A stretch of 64,000 bases of DNA from Winogradskyella haliclonae (GCF_014635865.1 NZ_BMDQ01000001.1:186001-250000), one strand, 5' to 3'; numbered from the stretch's first letter, positions 35,729-44,971 are shown. The notes: a model not told the origin generated them from the sequence alone. Translations and numbers: made by a program.

Positions 35729-35968
35729 TTATTCGACATTGATTACTTTTTCTATCTGCGGTGCATACTTTTTAATCGTCATTTCTACACCAGACTTTAA
35801 AGTCATTTGATTAACACTACAGGCAATACAAGCCCCTTGCAACTGCACTTTGACAAACTTATCATCCTCTATAGAAAGTAAAGAAATATCACCGCCATCA
35901 CTCTGTAGAAATGGACGAATTTCGTCTAGTGCTTTCTCAACATTCTCTTTTAATTGTTCACCAGTCAT
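35729..35968 (-). CDS. NifU-like iron-sulfur carrier (C-terminal domain only)
   Basis: 79 residues, a stand-alone NifU C-terminal domain. The cluster-binding cysteines are C47 and C50 (GACIACSVNQMTLKSGVE). Such Nfu-type proteins carry Fe-S clusters to apo-targets. It lies 51 bases after mrp and 70 bases before the ferredoxin reductase, all on the minus strand. Confidence 0.93.
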   Translation of the reverse strand: MTGEQLKENVEKALDEIRPFLQSDGGDISLLSIEDDKFVKVQLQGACIACSVNQMTLKSGVEMTIKKYAPQIEKVINVE

Positions 35969-36019
35969 AATTTTTATTTAATGGAATTCATAATATCAAG
36001 ATTAACCTATGAATTCATT

Positions 36020-37165
36020 TTATTTCTTTTTAACAGCAGAACATCCTGCCATTGTTGTAATTTTTATTGCTTCTGTTTCGGGTAGCGCTTCATTTCTATA
36101 AACCACTTGCTCTACAACACGTTTTGTTAACGCTTCAAAAGCTTCTTCTATTGGCGTAGCTGTTTGCAAAGCAGCTGGCCTACCAACATCTCCCGCTTCT
36201 CTTATACTTTTTACTAAAGGCACTTCTCCTAAGAAAGGCACCTCTAAATCTTCTGCTAAATGTTTTGCGCCTTCTTTCCCAAAGATATAATATTTATTCT
36301 CTGGCAATTCAGCTGGTGTAAAGTAAGCCATGTTTTCTATAATTCCTAAAACAGGAACATTAATGCTATCTTGTTGAAACATAGCTACACCTTTTTTTGC
36401 ATCTGCTAAAGCGACATTCTGTGGTGTACTCACAACAACCGCACCAGTTATTGGTAATGCTTGCATAATACTCAAATGAATATCTCCTGTTCCTGGAGGC
36501 AAATCTAATAACAAGAAATCTAGTTCGCCCCAAGCCGCATCAAAAATCATTTGATTTAATGCTTTCGAAGCCATTGGACCACGCCAAATAACCGCTTGGT
36601 CTGGTTTTGTGAAAAATCCTATTGACAAAACCTTTACGCCGTAGTTTTCTATAGGTTTCATTTTAGATTTTCCATCTACATTGACAGACAATGGTCTTTC
36701 TGAAGCAACATCGAACATTATAGGAATCGATGGTCCATAAATATCTGCATCTAAAACACCTACTTTAAAGCCCATTTTAGCTAAGGTTACTGCTAAATTT
36801 GCTGTAACAGTTGATTTACCAACACCACCTTTCCCAGAGGCTACAGCAACAATATTAGAAATTCCTGGAATAGGTTTTCCTTTTATTTCATTGGTTTGTT
36901 TAGGCGCTTTAGCTGGTGCTTCAACTTTTATATTGACTTTTATTTTAGCTTTTTCGTAAACGTCTCGATGAATGGTTTGCAGTATCTCTACCTCTGCTTT
37001 CTTTCGTGCCTGAAGACTTGGATTTTTTATTGTTAAATCCACAATTACTTCATCGGCAAAGGTCACCACATTGGTAACTGCACCACTATCAACCATGTTC
37101 TGCCCTTCACCAGGAACAGTTATGGTTTTAAGCGCATTTAGTACATCTTGTTTATTAAGTTTCAT
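36020..37165 (-). CDS. Mrp/NBP35-type iron-sulfur carrier ATPase
   Basis: 381 residues. An N-terminal MIP18 (DUF59) domain (about 1-85) is followed by a P-loop ATPase with the deviant Walker A motif GKGGVGKS (111-118), and later LLLDLPPGTGD. The C-terminus ends with GCSAVKKK. It acts in Fe-S cluster transfer, consistent with the NifU and ferredoxin genes downstream. The leader in front of it may be structured. Confidence 0.93.
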   Translation of the reverse strand: MKLNKQDVLNALKTITVPGEGQNMVDSGAVTNVVTFADEVIVDLTIKNPSLQARKKAEVEILQTIHRDVYEKAKIKVNIKVEAPAKAPKQTNEIKGKPIPGISNIVAVASGKGGVGKSTVTANLAVTLAKMGFKVGVLDADIYGPSIPIMFDVASERPLSVNVDGKSKMKPIENYGVKVLSIGFFTKPDQAVIWRGPMASKALNQMIFDAAWGELDFLLLDLPPGTGDIHLSIMQALPITGAVVVSTPQNVALADAKKGVAMFQQDSINVPVLGIIENMAYFTPAELPENKYYIFGKEGAKHLAEDLEVPFLGEVPLVKSIREAGDVGRPAALQTATPIEEAFEALTKRVVEQVVYRNEALPETEAIKITTMAGCSAVKKK

Positions 37166-37180
37166 CTGTTAATATTCAAC

Positions 37181-37288
37181 GTTACTAGTTTGTCAGATGG
37201 AATTCGCCATTAGTCTCTAGGACAACTAGAAACTTTCATTTTCGGCGCATTTCACTTTTTATCTAGATTAATTCTAAATGCAAAGATA
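37181..37288 (-). promoter_or_regulatory. Possible structured leader and -7 element of mrp
   Basis: CAAAGATA at 37281-37288 is TATCTTTG on the minus strand, a good -7 element, but no clean TTG lies at the right distance. Transcription from it would give a leader of about 105 bases. In that leader, 37221-37233 and 37181-37194 can pair (GTTTCTAGTTGTC with GACAAACTAGTAAC; one mismatch, one bulge). The same GTTGTC strand is also next to a competing short TCTAG/CTAGA hairpin. The stem encloses an ATGG/CCAT dyad. Confidence 0.35.
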
Positions 37289-37347
37289 CTGCTAAAAGTT
37301 AACATTATTCGTTAAGAAAATTGAAAAGAAAAATGAGTGGATAAGCT

Positions 37348-37689
37348 TTATAAATGGGCTTGTAATTCCTTCGAAGGGTCCCAAAAAACAGTTTCAAAAT
37401 TCTGAATCTGATTCTCTACAACTTCAATGCCTTCGTTTTCTAAAAGTTGTTGCATCAAATTTGTGCCTTCAAAATGATGCTTGCCAGTCAATAAGCCTTT
37501 TCTATTCACCACGCGATGCGCTGGTACGTCTTTGCCAAAAGAACCATTCATAGCATAACCCACAATTCGCGCACTTCTTGCAGCTCCTAAGTATTTAGCA
37601 ATAGCCCCATAGCTTGTTGCTCTCCCATAAGGGATACGTTTTGCGACTTCATATACCCGTTCGAAAAAACTTTCAGTTTCTGGCTTCAT
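37348..37689 (-). CDS. Alkyltransferase-like protein (ATL), MGMT family without the catalytic cysteine
   Basis: 113 residues. It matches the DNA-binding domain of O6-alkylguanine-DNA alkyltransferases (IPYGRATSYGAIAKYLG, SARIVGYAMN). The active-site PCHR is VPAHRV here, with A57 in place of the alkyl-accepting cysteine. ATL proteins bind O6-alkylguanine and hand the lesion to nucleotide excision repair. The gene sits 1 base after a LysE-type exporter gene. Confidence 0.9.
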   Translation of the reverse strand: MKPETESFFERVYEVAKRIPYGRATSYGAIAKYLGAARSARIVGYAMNGSFGKDVPAHRVVNRKGLLTGKHHFEGTNLMQQLLENEGIEVVENQIQNFETVFWDPSKELQAHL

Positions 37690-37690
37690 C

Positions 37691-38329
37691 TTAAATCTCC
37701 CTGAGAATATTTATAAATGTAATTAACGCCACCAAACCTGTAACACTACCAATAATGTAATTCATGTTCTTTTGAGACGTAAATGTTTTATCTTTTATCT
37801 TATCAAAAAAGAAAATATAAAAATACAGCATTACAAATGTTCCCATTGCAGCTCCAGTAACATATGTGATAATGCTCACCCGTTCAAAATCCATAACACC
37901 AAAAGATGCCAAAGTAATTGTCATGTAAGCCTGATATGGAATGGGGAATACATTTAGCGCAGACAAAAACATCCCATAGAAAAAACGGCTTTTTTTACTG
38001 CGAATATCATCTTCTTCTACTGGCTTGGTTTCTTCTTTTTGTTTTGACGCTAAAACCAAAAAATAGATAGTAATTAAAACAAAAATAACAAACGCCACGC
38101 GTTGAAGAATCTCAACCACATCTGGTCGATTACTCAAATATCTTGAAAAAATTGCAGCGATATACGTCTGAATAAAAACGACTAAACATACTCCTGTAGA
38201 AAACATAACGCCTCGCCCAGCGCCTTCTTTAAGGCTTATTTTTGCAGCTGTCATATTAAGTAAACCAGGTGGAATTACACCAATTAAGGCCACAAAAAGA
38301 CCAAGAAAAAAGACAATAGTTATACTCAA
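37691..38329 (-). CDS. LysE-family transporter
   Basis: 212 residues with about six membrane helices. The N-terminal GLFVALIGVIPPGLLNMTAAKISLKEG resembles the LysE/RhtB first helix and loop. The family exports amino acids or related solutes; the substrate is not determinable here. It is 3 bases after trmB and 1 base before the ATL gene, on the same strand. Confidence 0.8.
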   Translation of the reverse strand: MSITIVFFLGLFVALIGVIPPGLLNMTAAKISLKEGAGRGVMFSTGVCLVVFIQTYIAAIFSRYLSNRPDVVEILQRVAFVIFVLITIYFLVLASKQKEETKPVEEDDIRSKKSRFFYGMFLSALNVFPIPYQAYMTITLASFGVMDFERVSIITYVTGAAMGTFVMLYFYIFFFDKIKDKTFTSQKNMNYIIGSVTGLVALITFINILREI

Positions 38330-38332
38330 GAT

Positions 38333-39007
38333 TTAGTTGATTTGAAATCTAATATACGTAATTGGTTTGTCTTGTTCTAAATATTGACGCTCATAAAAGG
38401 TTTGTATTTCTGTAACTTCTTCAGGACTACCTTCTTGCTTATATACATTATGATTGGCATAAAGCACCTTATGTTTTGCTCCATGCAGTAAGCCTAAAGT
38501 ATATCCGTGCATAAACTCACTATCTGTTTTTAAATGCATTATCCCATTTGGCTTAAGTACCTTTTTATAGCGTTCTAAAAACTCAAGATTTGTCATTCTA
38601 TGCTTGGTGCGCTTGTACTTTATTTGCGGATCAGGAAATGTAATCCAGATTTCATCAACTTCATTATCAGTAAAAGCAAAATCAATTAATTCTATTTGTG
38701 TTCTTATAAACATGGCATTAGGGATATTCTCTTCTAACGCTGTTTTTGCGCCTCTCCAAAAGCGTGCACCTTTGATATCTATACCGATAAAATTTTTATT
38801 AGGGTAGCGCTTAGCAAGACCAACAGTATACTCGCCTTTTCCACATCCCAATTCTAAAACAATTGGATTATCGTTTTTGAAAACATTTTTATTCCAATTG
38901 CCTTTATTTTTGAAATTACCATCGGTAAGTTCTTCTCGCTTAGGCTGAAAAACGTTTTCGAATGTTTCGTTTTCCTTAAAGCGCTTTAATTTGTTTTTGC
39001 TTCCCAC
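38333..39007 (-). CDS. trmB: tRNA (guanine46-N7)-methyltransferase
   Basis: 224 residues. The SAM site is VLELGCGKGEYTVGLA, followed by FIGIDIKGARFWRG and the typical WITFPDPQIKYKRTKHRM, which binds tRNA and contains the catalytic Asp. It makes m7G46 in the tRNA variable loop. First gene of a three-gene minus-strand unit with lysE-like and ATL genes. Confidence 0.95.
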   Translation of the reverse strand: MGSKNKLKRFKENETFENVFQPKREELTDGNFKNKGNWNKNVFKNDNPIVLELGCGKGEYTVGLAKRYPNKNFIGIDIKGARFWRGAKTALEENIPNAMFIRTQIELIDFAFTDNEVDEIWITFPDPQIKYKRTKHRMTNLEFLERYKKVLKPNGIMHLKTDSEFMHGYTLGLLHGAKHKVLYANHNVYKQEGSPEEVTEIQTFYERQYLEQDKPITYIRFQIN

Positions 39008-39084
39008 AATTATTTAATCTTTTGGCAAAATTAAGGAAACATTTTAGGTTTATCTTTGGTCTATAATAGACATTTAAAAAATAA

Positions 39085-40191
39085 ATGACGGTTACTACTC
39101 AGTTATCATCAACGTATAATAAAAAGATACTAAAACAAGCTCATAATAGAAAGCGAATTTTAGTGGCGCCACTTTGCTGGGGTTTAGGTCATGCTACACG
39201 TTGTATTCCCATTATTAATGCCTTAATTTCTCAAGGCCTTGAGCCTGTTATTGCTTCGGACGGTGGTGCATTGGAGCTACTGAAAAAAGAGTTTCCTAAA
39301 TTATCTGCTTTTGAGCTTCCGTCTTATAATATTTCGTATTCCAAAAAAAGTAATGGTTTTAAATTGAAATTTTTAAAAGCATCTCCTCATATTTTGAAAA
39401 CAATTAAACGCGAAAGAAAACGTATTGAACAATTAGTTGAAACTGAAAACATAGATGGTATTATTTCTGATAATCGTTTTGGCGTTAGACATAAAGCCAT
39501 CCCATCTGTATATATCACGCATCAGTTAAATGTTCTTAGCGGAAAAACAACCTGGTTGAGTAGTAAATGGCATCAAGACATCATTAAGAAATTTGACGAA
39601 TGTTGGGTGCCAGACTTTGAACATAGTCCTAATTTAAGTGGTGAGTTAGGTCACACAAAACGCCAATTAAATAATGTAAAATACATTGGTCCATTAAGCC
39701 GTTTCAAAAAACAGACTAGTGAAGAAAATATAGACATTCTTGTTATTTTATCTGGTCCTGAACCTCAACGTACACAACTAGAAAAGAAATTATTATTTGA
39801 ACTTAAAAACAAAAAAGAGTCTGTGGTTTTTGTAAGAGGCTTGGTTGAAGGTAAACAGAAGATGACCATAATTGACAACATTAAAATGTACAATTATATG
39901 ACAAGCAACGAGCTTGAAACAGCTATAAATTCTAGTAAATTAATTGTCTCGAGATCTGGATACACCACGATTATGGATTTAGCTAAGCTCGGAAAAAAAG
40001 CAATTTTTATCCCAACTCCTGGTCAGTTTGAACAATTGTATTTGGCCAAAAAGTTATCCGAAAATTCTAGTATTCCCTTTATAGAACAAGACAATTTTAG
40101 TTTCAAAGATCTTAACTTTAATACTACTTACACAGGCTTTAAGGCTATGGAGGCAGAGTGTAATTACAAAAAACTATTTGGCCTTTTCTAG
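39085..40191 (+). CDS. Glycosyltransferase (MJ1255/UDP-glucuronosyltransferase-like)
   Basis: 368 residues with a GT-B layout. The N-terminal acceptor half contains LVAPLCWGLGHATRCIPI. The C-terminal donor half has VILSGPEPQRTQLE and SRSGYTTIMDLAKLGKKAIFIPTPGQFEQ, which matches the sugar-nucleotide site of GT28/GT1-like enzymes. The product is unknown. A TATCTTTG element at 39051-39058 may drive it. The 3' end overlaps the convergent kinase gene by 18 bp. Confidence 0.84.
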   Translation: MTVTTQLSSTYNKKILKQAHNRKRILVAPLCWGLGHATRCIPIINALISQGLEPVIASDGGALELLKKEFPKLSAFELPSYNISYSKKSNGFKLKFLKASPHILKTIKRERKRIEQLVETENIDGIISDNRFGVRHKAIPSVYITHQLNVLSGKTTWLSSKWHQDIIKKFDECWVPDFEHSPNLSGELGHTKRQLNNVKYIGPLSRFKKQTSEENIDILVILSGPEPQRTQLEKKLLFELKNKKESVVFVRGLVEGKQKMTIIDNIKMYNYMTSNELETAINSSKLIVSRSGYTTIMDLAKLGKKAIFIPTPGQFEQLYLAKKLSENSSIPFIEQDNFSFKDLNFNTTYTGFKAMEAECNYKKLFGLF

Positions 40192-41214
40192 CGTAAACGA
40201 AAACTCACTTCCTACACCAGGTTCACTTTCTACATATATTTTTTCGTTATGCGCTTCTATAATATGCTTAACGATAGACAATCCTAAACCAGAACCACCT
40301 TCTTTTCTAGATCCACTTTTATCCACACGATAAAAGCGCTCAAACAGACGACTCAAATGCTCTTGCGCAATACCTTCTCCGTTGTCAGTTACTCGAACAA
40401 TAACCTTGTTTTTAATTAAGTTCTCAATACTTACTTCTGTAGTTCCGTGCTCTGAACCATATTTTATAGAATTTACAACTAGATTACTTACAATTTGCTG
40501 AATACGTTCTCTATCTGCATTAACATAAATAGGTTGAGGATAATCAGTATCGAAAGTCAATGTAATATTCTTTTTTGAAGCTTTCATTTCAAAAAGATCA
40601 AATATATTTTGAATTAATTCTACAACATCAAATTTCTCGATATTTAAACTTAAGTCTCCAACTTCTAATTTGGTAATCATGTCTAAATCTTTCAAGATAT
40701 AAGTCAATCTTTCTACGCCTTTACTGGCACGGCTCAAATATTTTTTACGAATTTTTTCATCATTCATTGCGCCATCTAGAAGTGTCTCAATATAACCTTG
40801 AACGGTAAATAAAGGTGTCTTCAACTCATGAGACACATTACCTAAAAACTCCTTCCTGTATTCTTCTCTAACTTTAAGTGTTTCTATTTCTAGTTTTTTG
40901 TCTCTAGCATACTTATCAATCTCTTTAGTAAGTGTCGTCATATCCGTAGTGATAGGCTGTTGTCTCAAATCTGTAGACTCTAGAAGTGTAAGGTCATCGT
41001 ATATTCTTTTTATACGGCGATATATAAAACGTTCTATTCTGTATTGAATAACCACAAAACAAACCAGAAAACATGCAAATGGAAAAATTAGAAATTCCCA
41101 ATCTATCGTATGAAAAGCATTGAGAAACAAAGCCATTAAAACTGTAGCTATTATGGTCACATAGCTTGCTGTTCTAATCGTAAATTTATAAGATTTTTTT
41201 AGTGCTTTTTGCAT
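40174..41214 (-). CDS. Sensor histidine kinase, PhoR-like
   Basis: 346 residues. Two N-terminal membrane helices (about 15-33 and 39-58) enclose almost no periplasmic loop. A linker is followed by HisKA with H129 (NVSHELKTPL) and HATPase_c with NLVVNSIKYG, DNGEGI and GSGLGLSIVKHI. No periplasmic sensor or PAS domain is visible, so signal input may come from other membrane proteins, as in PhoR control by the Pst system. The start overlaps the response-regulator stop (TAATG). Confidence 0.9.
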   Translation of the reverse strand: MQKALKKSYKFTIRTASYVTIIATVLMALFLNAFHTIDWEFLIFPFACFLVCFVVIQYRIERFIYRRIKRIYDDLTLLESTDLRQQPITTDMTTLTKEIDKYARDKKLEIETLKVREEYRKEFLGNVSHELKTPLFTVQGYIETLLDGAMNDEKIRKKYLSRASKGVERLTYILKDLDMITKLEVGDLSLNIEKFDVVELIQNIFDLFEMKASKKNITLTFDTDYPQPIYVNADRERIQQIVSNLVVNSIKYGSEHGTTEVSIENLIKNKVIVRVTDNGEGIAQEHLSRLFERFYRVDKSGSRKEGGSGLGLSIVKHIIEAHNEKIYVESEPGVGSEFSFTLEKAK

Positions 41215-41900
41215 TAGTCAACAAACTTGTAACCAACGCCTTTGACAGTTTTAAAAGATTTATCACCAATTTTTTCTCTGAGTTTTCTAATGTGTACATC
41301 TATGGTTCTTCCTCCAACAACGACCTCATTACCCCAAACTTTGTCTAAAATCTCTTCGCGCTTAAATACTTTTCCTGGCTTGGTTGCTAATAAAGATAGT
41401 AATTCAAATTCTTTTCTTGGCAAAATAATTTCTTCTCCTTTATTAGTGATTTTGTATTCCTCTCTATTAATAATTAGTTCGCCAATTTTGATAATGGTAT
41501 CTGATGGATTTTCTGATTCTTTAAGACGTCTTAAAAGTGCTTTCACCTTGCTTACCAACACTTTAGGTTTTATTGGTTTTGTAATATAATCGTCGGCACC
41601 AGCATCAAACCCCGCAACTTGAGAGTAATCTTCGCCTCTAGCAGTTAAAAATGTAATAACTGTATTGCTTAAATCAGGAATTTCCCTGAGCTTCTCACAA
41701 GCTTCTATACCATCCATCTCTGGCATCATCACATCTAATATTATTAGATGTGGCTTATGCTTTTTTGCTTTTTCTATAGCTTCAACACCATTTTTTGCAG
41801 TAGTCACTTGATAGCCTTCTGATGATAAATTGTAGCCTACGATTTCTAAAATATCAGCCTCATCATCTACTAGCAAAATTTTAATATCTCTTTTTTTCAA
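41214..41900 (-). CDS. Response regulator, PhoB/OmpR-like
   Basis: 228 residues. The receiver has D12, D13 and phospho-acceptor D56 (IILDVMMPEMDG), with K107 in YITKPIKP, and the OmpR-type winged helix has VGGRTIDVHIRKLREKIG and VKGVGYKF near the C-terminus. It pairs with the kinase overlapping it by 1 base. Phosphate regulation is a guess from similarity; no pho operator was identified. Confidence 0.9.
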   Translation of the reverse strand: MKKRDIKILLVDDEADILEIVGYNLSSEGYQVTTAKNGVEAIEKAKKHKPHLIILDVMMPEMDGIEACEKLREIPDLSNTVITFLTARGEDYSQVAGFDAGADDYITKPIKPKVLVSKVKALLRRLKESENPSDTIIKIGELIINREEYKITNKGEEIILPRKEFELLSLLATKPGKVFKREEILDKVWGNEVVVGGRTIDVHIRKLREKIGDKSFKTVKGVGYKFVD

Positions 41901-42133
41901 AATAAAGTAGAATTATAACTTACGGTAAATATAATTATAACTCCTAAATAAAATTTACTGATTACAAATTGGTAACAATTACCTAACATTTGTCGGATAA
42001 AACTACAGTTTATCGGATTAAGAATAGCTAATTTTAAATAATTGTAAAATAGAACCTTAATTGCTTAATATCATTTAATTAAAGTCAATATTCTTCTTAT
42101 ATTTGAGACTCTTTTAACTACAATTAATTAATT

Positions 42134-43876
42134 ATGAAAAAACTTTACTTTTTACTTTTTACAATTTTAATGACTGCTACCTCTTTTGGGCAGGTGATAA
42201 ATGAAGTTGACGCAGATACTCCAGGAACAGATGCAGCTGAATTTATTGAAATTTTATGGACTCCTAATACATCACTTAACGGCCTTGTTGTTGTACTCTT
42301 TAATGGAAGTAATGACACTAGCTATTTGTCTTTTGATTTAGACGGATTTTCTACAGATGCAAATGGTCTTTTTATTCTAGGAAATACAGCAATAATATCT
42401 GCAGGTGACCTAGAAATTCCTCCTGGAGGATCTGGAGCAATACAAAATGGAGCAGATGCTGTAGCTATATTTAGCGGTAATGGAACTGACTTTCCTAATG
42501 GCACATCTATAGACCCTCTTCCTATGGGAACAACTTTGCTAAGCGGTGTCGTTTACGACACTAATGACGGAGACGATTCAGGATTACTTGCAGCCATTGG
42601 AGGTATTCAATACAACGAGGATGAAAACATGTCTAAAGATACTCAGTCTGTACAAAGAAATATGGATGGAACTTATACCGTTAAAAATATAACTTTTAGA
42701 GCTTCAAATGATAGTGCGGTTTGTGATTTATCTATTGGTGCTGTAAATGCAGTATGTGATAATATTACAGCTGGCACTGACACATATACAGCTACTATAG
42801 CATTTACAGGTGGAGGCACTTCAACTTACACAGTGAGTGCAGATTCAGGAACTGTTGATTTATCGATGGGCAATCCTTCTATGGATGCTTCAGGTACTAT
42901 TACTGTAAATGGAGTAAATGAGGGTGTAGATGTTATTGTTACAATCGAAGATGGTGGACTATGTGATATAGATACCACTGTTAGCGCAGTAGATTGTATA
43001 CCTGCGCTTACACTTCCTCTATCTGAAGATTTCACATATGCAGATGGGCCTTTAGTTAGTAACCCTGATTGGTCAAATTTCTCAGGTACAAATGAGGATC
43101 TGCAAGTAGTATCTGGACAGGCTTTAGTACAACATGGAAGTCCAAGTGAAGATGCTAGTATTGCATTTACACCAGTAGCTGGTGATATTTACTTTGGTAT
43201 TGACTTCACTGTTGTCGATCCAGGGGCTGTTATTTCTGGTGGTGATTATGAGTACTTTGCTTTTTTTAAGGACGATTCTTTTGGGTTTAGCGGAAGATTA
43301 AGTATTACAGATGCTAATACTCCTGGAAATGATTTTACAGTTGGTATAGCAACAGATAGTAGTAATGAAGACGCTATTTGGGCCACTGATTTATCTTTTG
43401 GAACAACATATAGAGCTATAGTAAGATATAATCAATCTACTAATGATTCACAGCTTTGGATTAACGCAACAACTGATACAGATACTTCTATATTGGGCGC
43501 TGATTTAGATGACGCTAATGCTAGATCAATCTCTCAATTTGGGTTAAGACAATCTGATTCTTCGCAAAATGAAGGAGTTTTAGTTGATAATCTACTTATT
43601 GGACAAACTTTTTTGCAAGTCCTTTCGGCGGAAGATAATTTTCAGATAAGAGAATTCTCTGTCTTTCCTAACCCAACTAATACTGGTGAGGTAAACATTT
43701 CTTCTGTAAATGTATCTCCAATAGCCGTTACTGTATTTGATGTATTAGGTAAGCAAATTAAAAACGAAACCATTTCTAATAATAGATTAGACGTTTCTAA
43801 CTTAAAATCTGGTATTTATTTATTGAGATTAACTCAAGATGGAGCCACAAGTACTAAGAAACTTGTTATCAGATAA
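42134..43876 (+). CDS. T9SS-secreted multidomain protein with a lamin-tail-like N-terminus
   Basis: 580 residues with a signal peptide (MKKLYFLLFTILMTATSFGQ). Domain order: a lamin-tail-like beta sandwich (about 20-190, VINEVDADTPGTDAAEFIEI), an Ig-like segment (195-285), a concanavalin/laminin-G-like region (290-495), and a type A T9SS sorting domain (about 505-580, SVFPNPTNTGEV...VLGKQI...SGIYLLRLT...KKLVIR). It is thus exported through the type IX system. A TATATTTG element at 42098-42105 could be its promoter. The ligand is unknown. Confidence 0.85.
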   Translation: MKKLYFLLFTILMTATSFGQVINEVDADTPGTDAAEFIEILWTPNTSLNGLVVVLFNGSNDTSYLSFDLDGFSTDANGLFILGNTAIISAGDLEIPPGGSGAIQNGADAVAIFSGNGTDFPNGTSIDPLPMGTTLLSGVVYDTNDGDDSGLLAAIGGIQYNEDENMSKDTQSVQRNMDGTYTVKNITFRASNDSAVCDLSIGAVNAVCDNITAGTDTYTATIAFTGGGTSTYTVSADSGTVDLSMGNPSMDASGTITVNGVNEGVDVIVTIEDGGLCDIDTTVSAVDCIPALTLPLSEDFTYADGPLVSNPDWSNFSGTNEDLQVVSGQALVQHGSPSEDASIAFTPVAGDIYFGIDFTVVDPGAVISGGDYEYFAFFKDDSFGFSGRLSITDANTPGNDFTVGIATDSSNEDAIWATDLSFGTTYRAIVRYNQSTNDSQLWINATTDTDTSILGADLDDANARSISQFGLRQSDSSQNEGVLVDNLLIGQTFLQVLSAEDNFQIREFSVFPNPTNTGEVNISSVNVSPIAVTVFDVLGKQIKNETISNNRLDVSNLKSGIYLLRLTQDGATSTKKLVIR

Positions 43877-43897
43877 GCCTATAAAAAATTTAATTCT

Positions 43898-43927
43898 AAA
43901 AAGCGCTACCCATTGGTAGCGCTTTTT
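43898..43927 (+). terminator. Terminator after the T9SS protein gene
   Basis: AAAAGCGCTACC and GGTAGCGCTTTT form a 12-bp stem with a short CATT loop (43898-43927), followed by a T-run. It separates the gene from the LuxE-like gene starting at 43948. Confidence 0.9.
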
Positions 43928-43947
43928 GTTTTGATTAATTTTACAAC

Positions 43948-44928
43948 ATGATAGAAACAGACAGAATTTTTAATATATCATATGATGAAGAATTCAAAGA
44001 TTTAGCATTAGACGTCTTTAAATTTCAGTTTGTAAATAATCCTGTCTACCGTTCGTTTTGCGATTTGCTTTTTAAGCATCCTTCAGATGTAAAAGAAATT
44101 GAAGATATTCCGTTTTTACCTATTCAGTTTTTCAAATCTCATAAAATTTTAAGCTCTAGACATGTTATTGAAAAAACATTTACAAGTTCTGGTACAACAG
44201 GGAATACAACTAGCAAGCATCATGTTACTGACCTAAGCATTTACGAAAACAGTTTCAGAAAAGGCTTTAATCATTTTTACGGAAACATAGAAGATTATGT
44301 TGTTTTGGCTTTATTACCATCTTATTTAGAAAGAAATGGATCTTCGCTAATATACATGGCTGAAGATTTAATCAGAGCTTCAAAGCATACTGAAAGTGGA
44401 TTTTACTTAAATAATTTAGATGAATTAGCAAACACTATAAAACGTCTAGAAACAAGAGGTCAGAAAACACTTTTAATAGGTGTTTCTTTTGCATTATTGG
44501 ATTTGGCAGAAAACTACAATTTCAATTTAAAGCACACCATTATCATGGAAACTGGCGGCATGAAAGGACGTCGAAAAGAAATGATTCGCGCAGAGTTACA
44601 TGCTATATTAAAGAAAAGTTTTGGCGTTAATCATATTCATAGCGAATATGGCATGACAGAACTCTTAAGTCAAGCTTACTCTAAAGGTAATGGTATTTTT
44701 GAATGTCCGCCTTGGCTAAAAATCTTTACTCGTGACACAGAAGATGCTTTGTCTATACATAAAAAATCAACTTCTGGAGGTCTTAATATTATAGACCTAG
44801 CAAATATTAATTCTTGCGCTTTTATAGCCACTCAAGATCTTGGCAAAACTTATGAGAATAAAACTTTTGAAGTCATAGGACGTTTTGACAATTCAGATAT
44901 TCGTGGTTGTAATCTTATGGTTCTGTAA
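43948..44928 (+). CDS. LuxE-like acyl-protein synthetase / acyltransferase
   Basis: 326 residues. It resembles LuxE (acyl-protein synthetase, PaaK-like ATP-dependent ligase fold), with the nucleotide motif TFTSSGTTGNTTSKH near residue 75-90 and EYGMTELLSQAYS (an adenylate-forming-type motif) near 232-244. LuxC and LuxD partners, which would be needed for fatty-aldehyde production, are absent. The next gene is a YHS protein 43 bases downstream. The acyl substrate is unknown. Similar stand-alone homologues are often found with surface-polysaccharide or lipid genes, but here the neighbours do not inform. Confidence 0.8.
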   Translation: MIETDRIFNISYDEEFKDLALDVFKFQFVNNPVYRSFCDLLFKHPSDVKEIEDIPFLPIQFFKSHKILSSRHVIEKTFTSSGTTGNTTSKHHVTDLSIYENSFRKGFNHFYGNIEDYVVLALLPSYLERNGSSLIYMAEDLIRASKHTESGFYLNNLDELANTIKRLETRGQKTLLIGVSFALLDLAENYNFNLKHTIIMETGGMKGRRKEMIRAELHAILKKSFGVNHIHSEYGMTELLSQAYSKGNGIFECPPWLKIFTRDTEDALSIHKKSTSGGLNIIDLANINSCAFIATQDLGKTYENKTFEVIGRFDNSDIRGCNLMVL

Positions 44929-44971
44929 GCAAGCTTTTAAATTCTCGACATAGTCTCTAAACAAATATATT

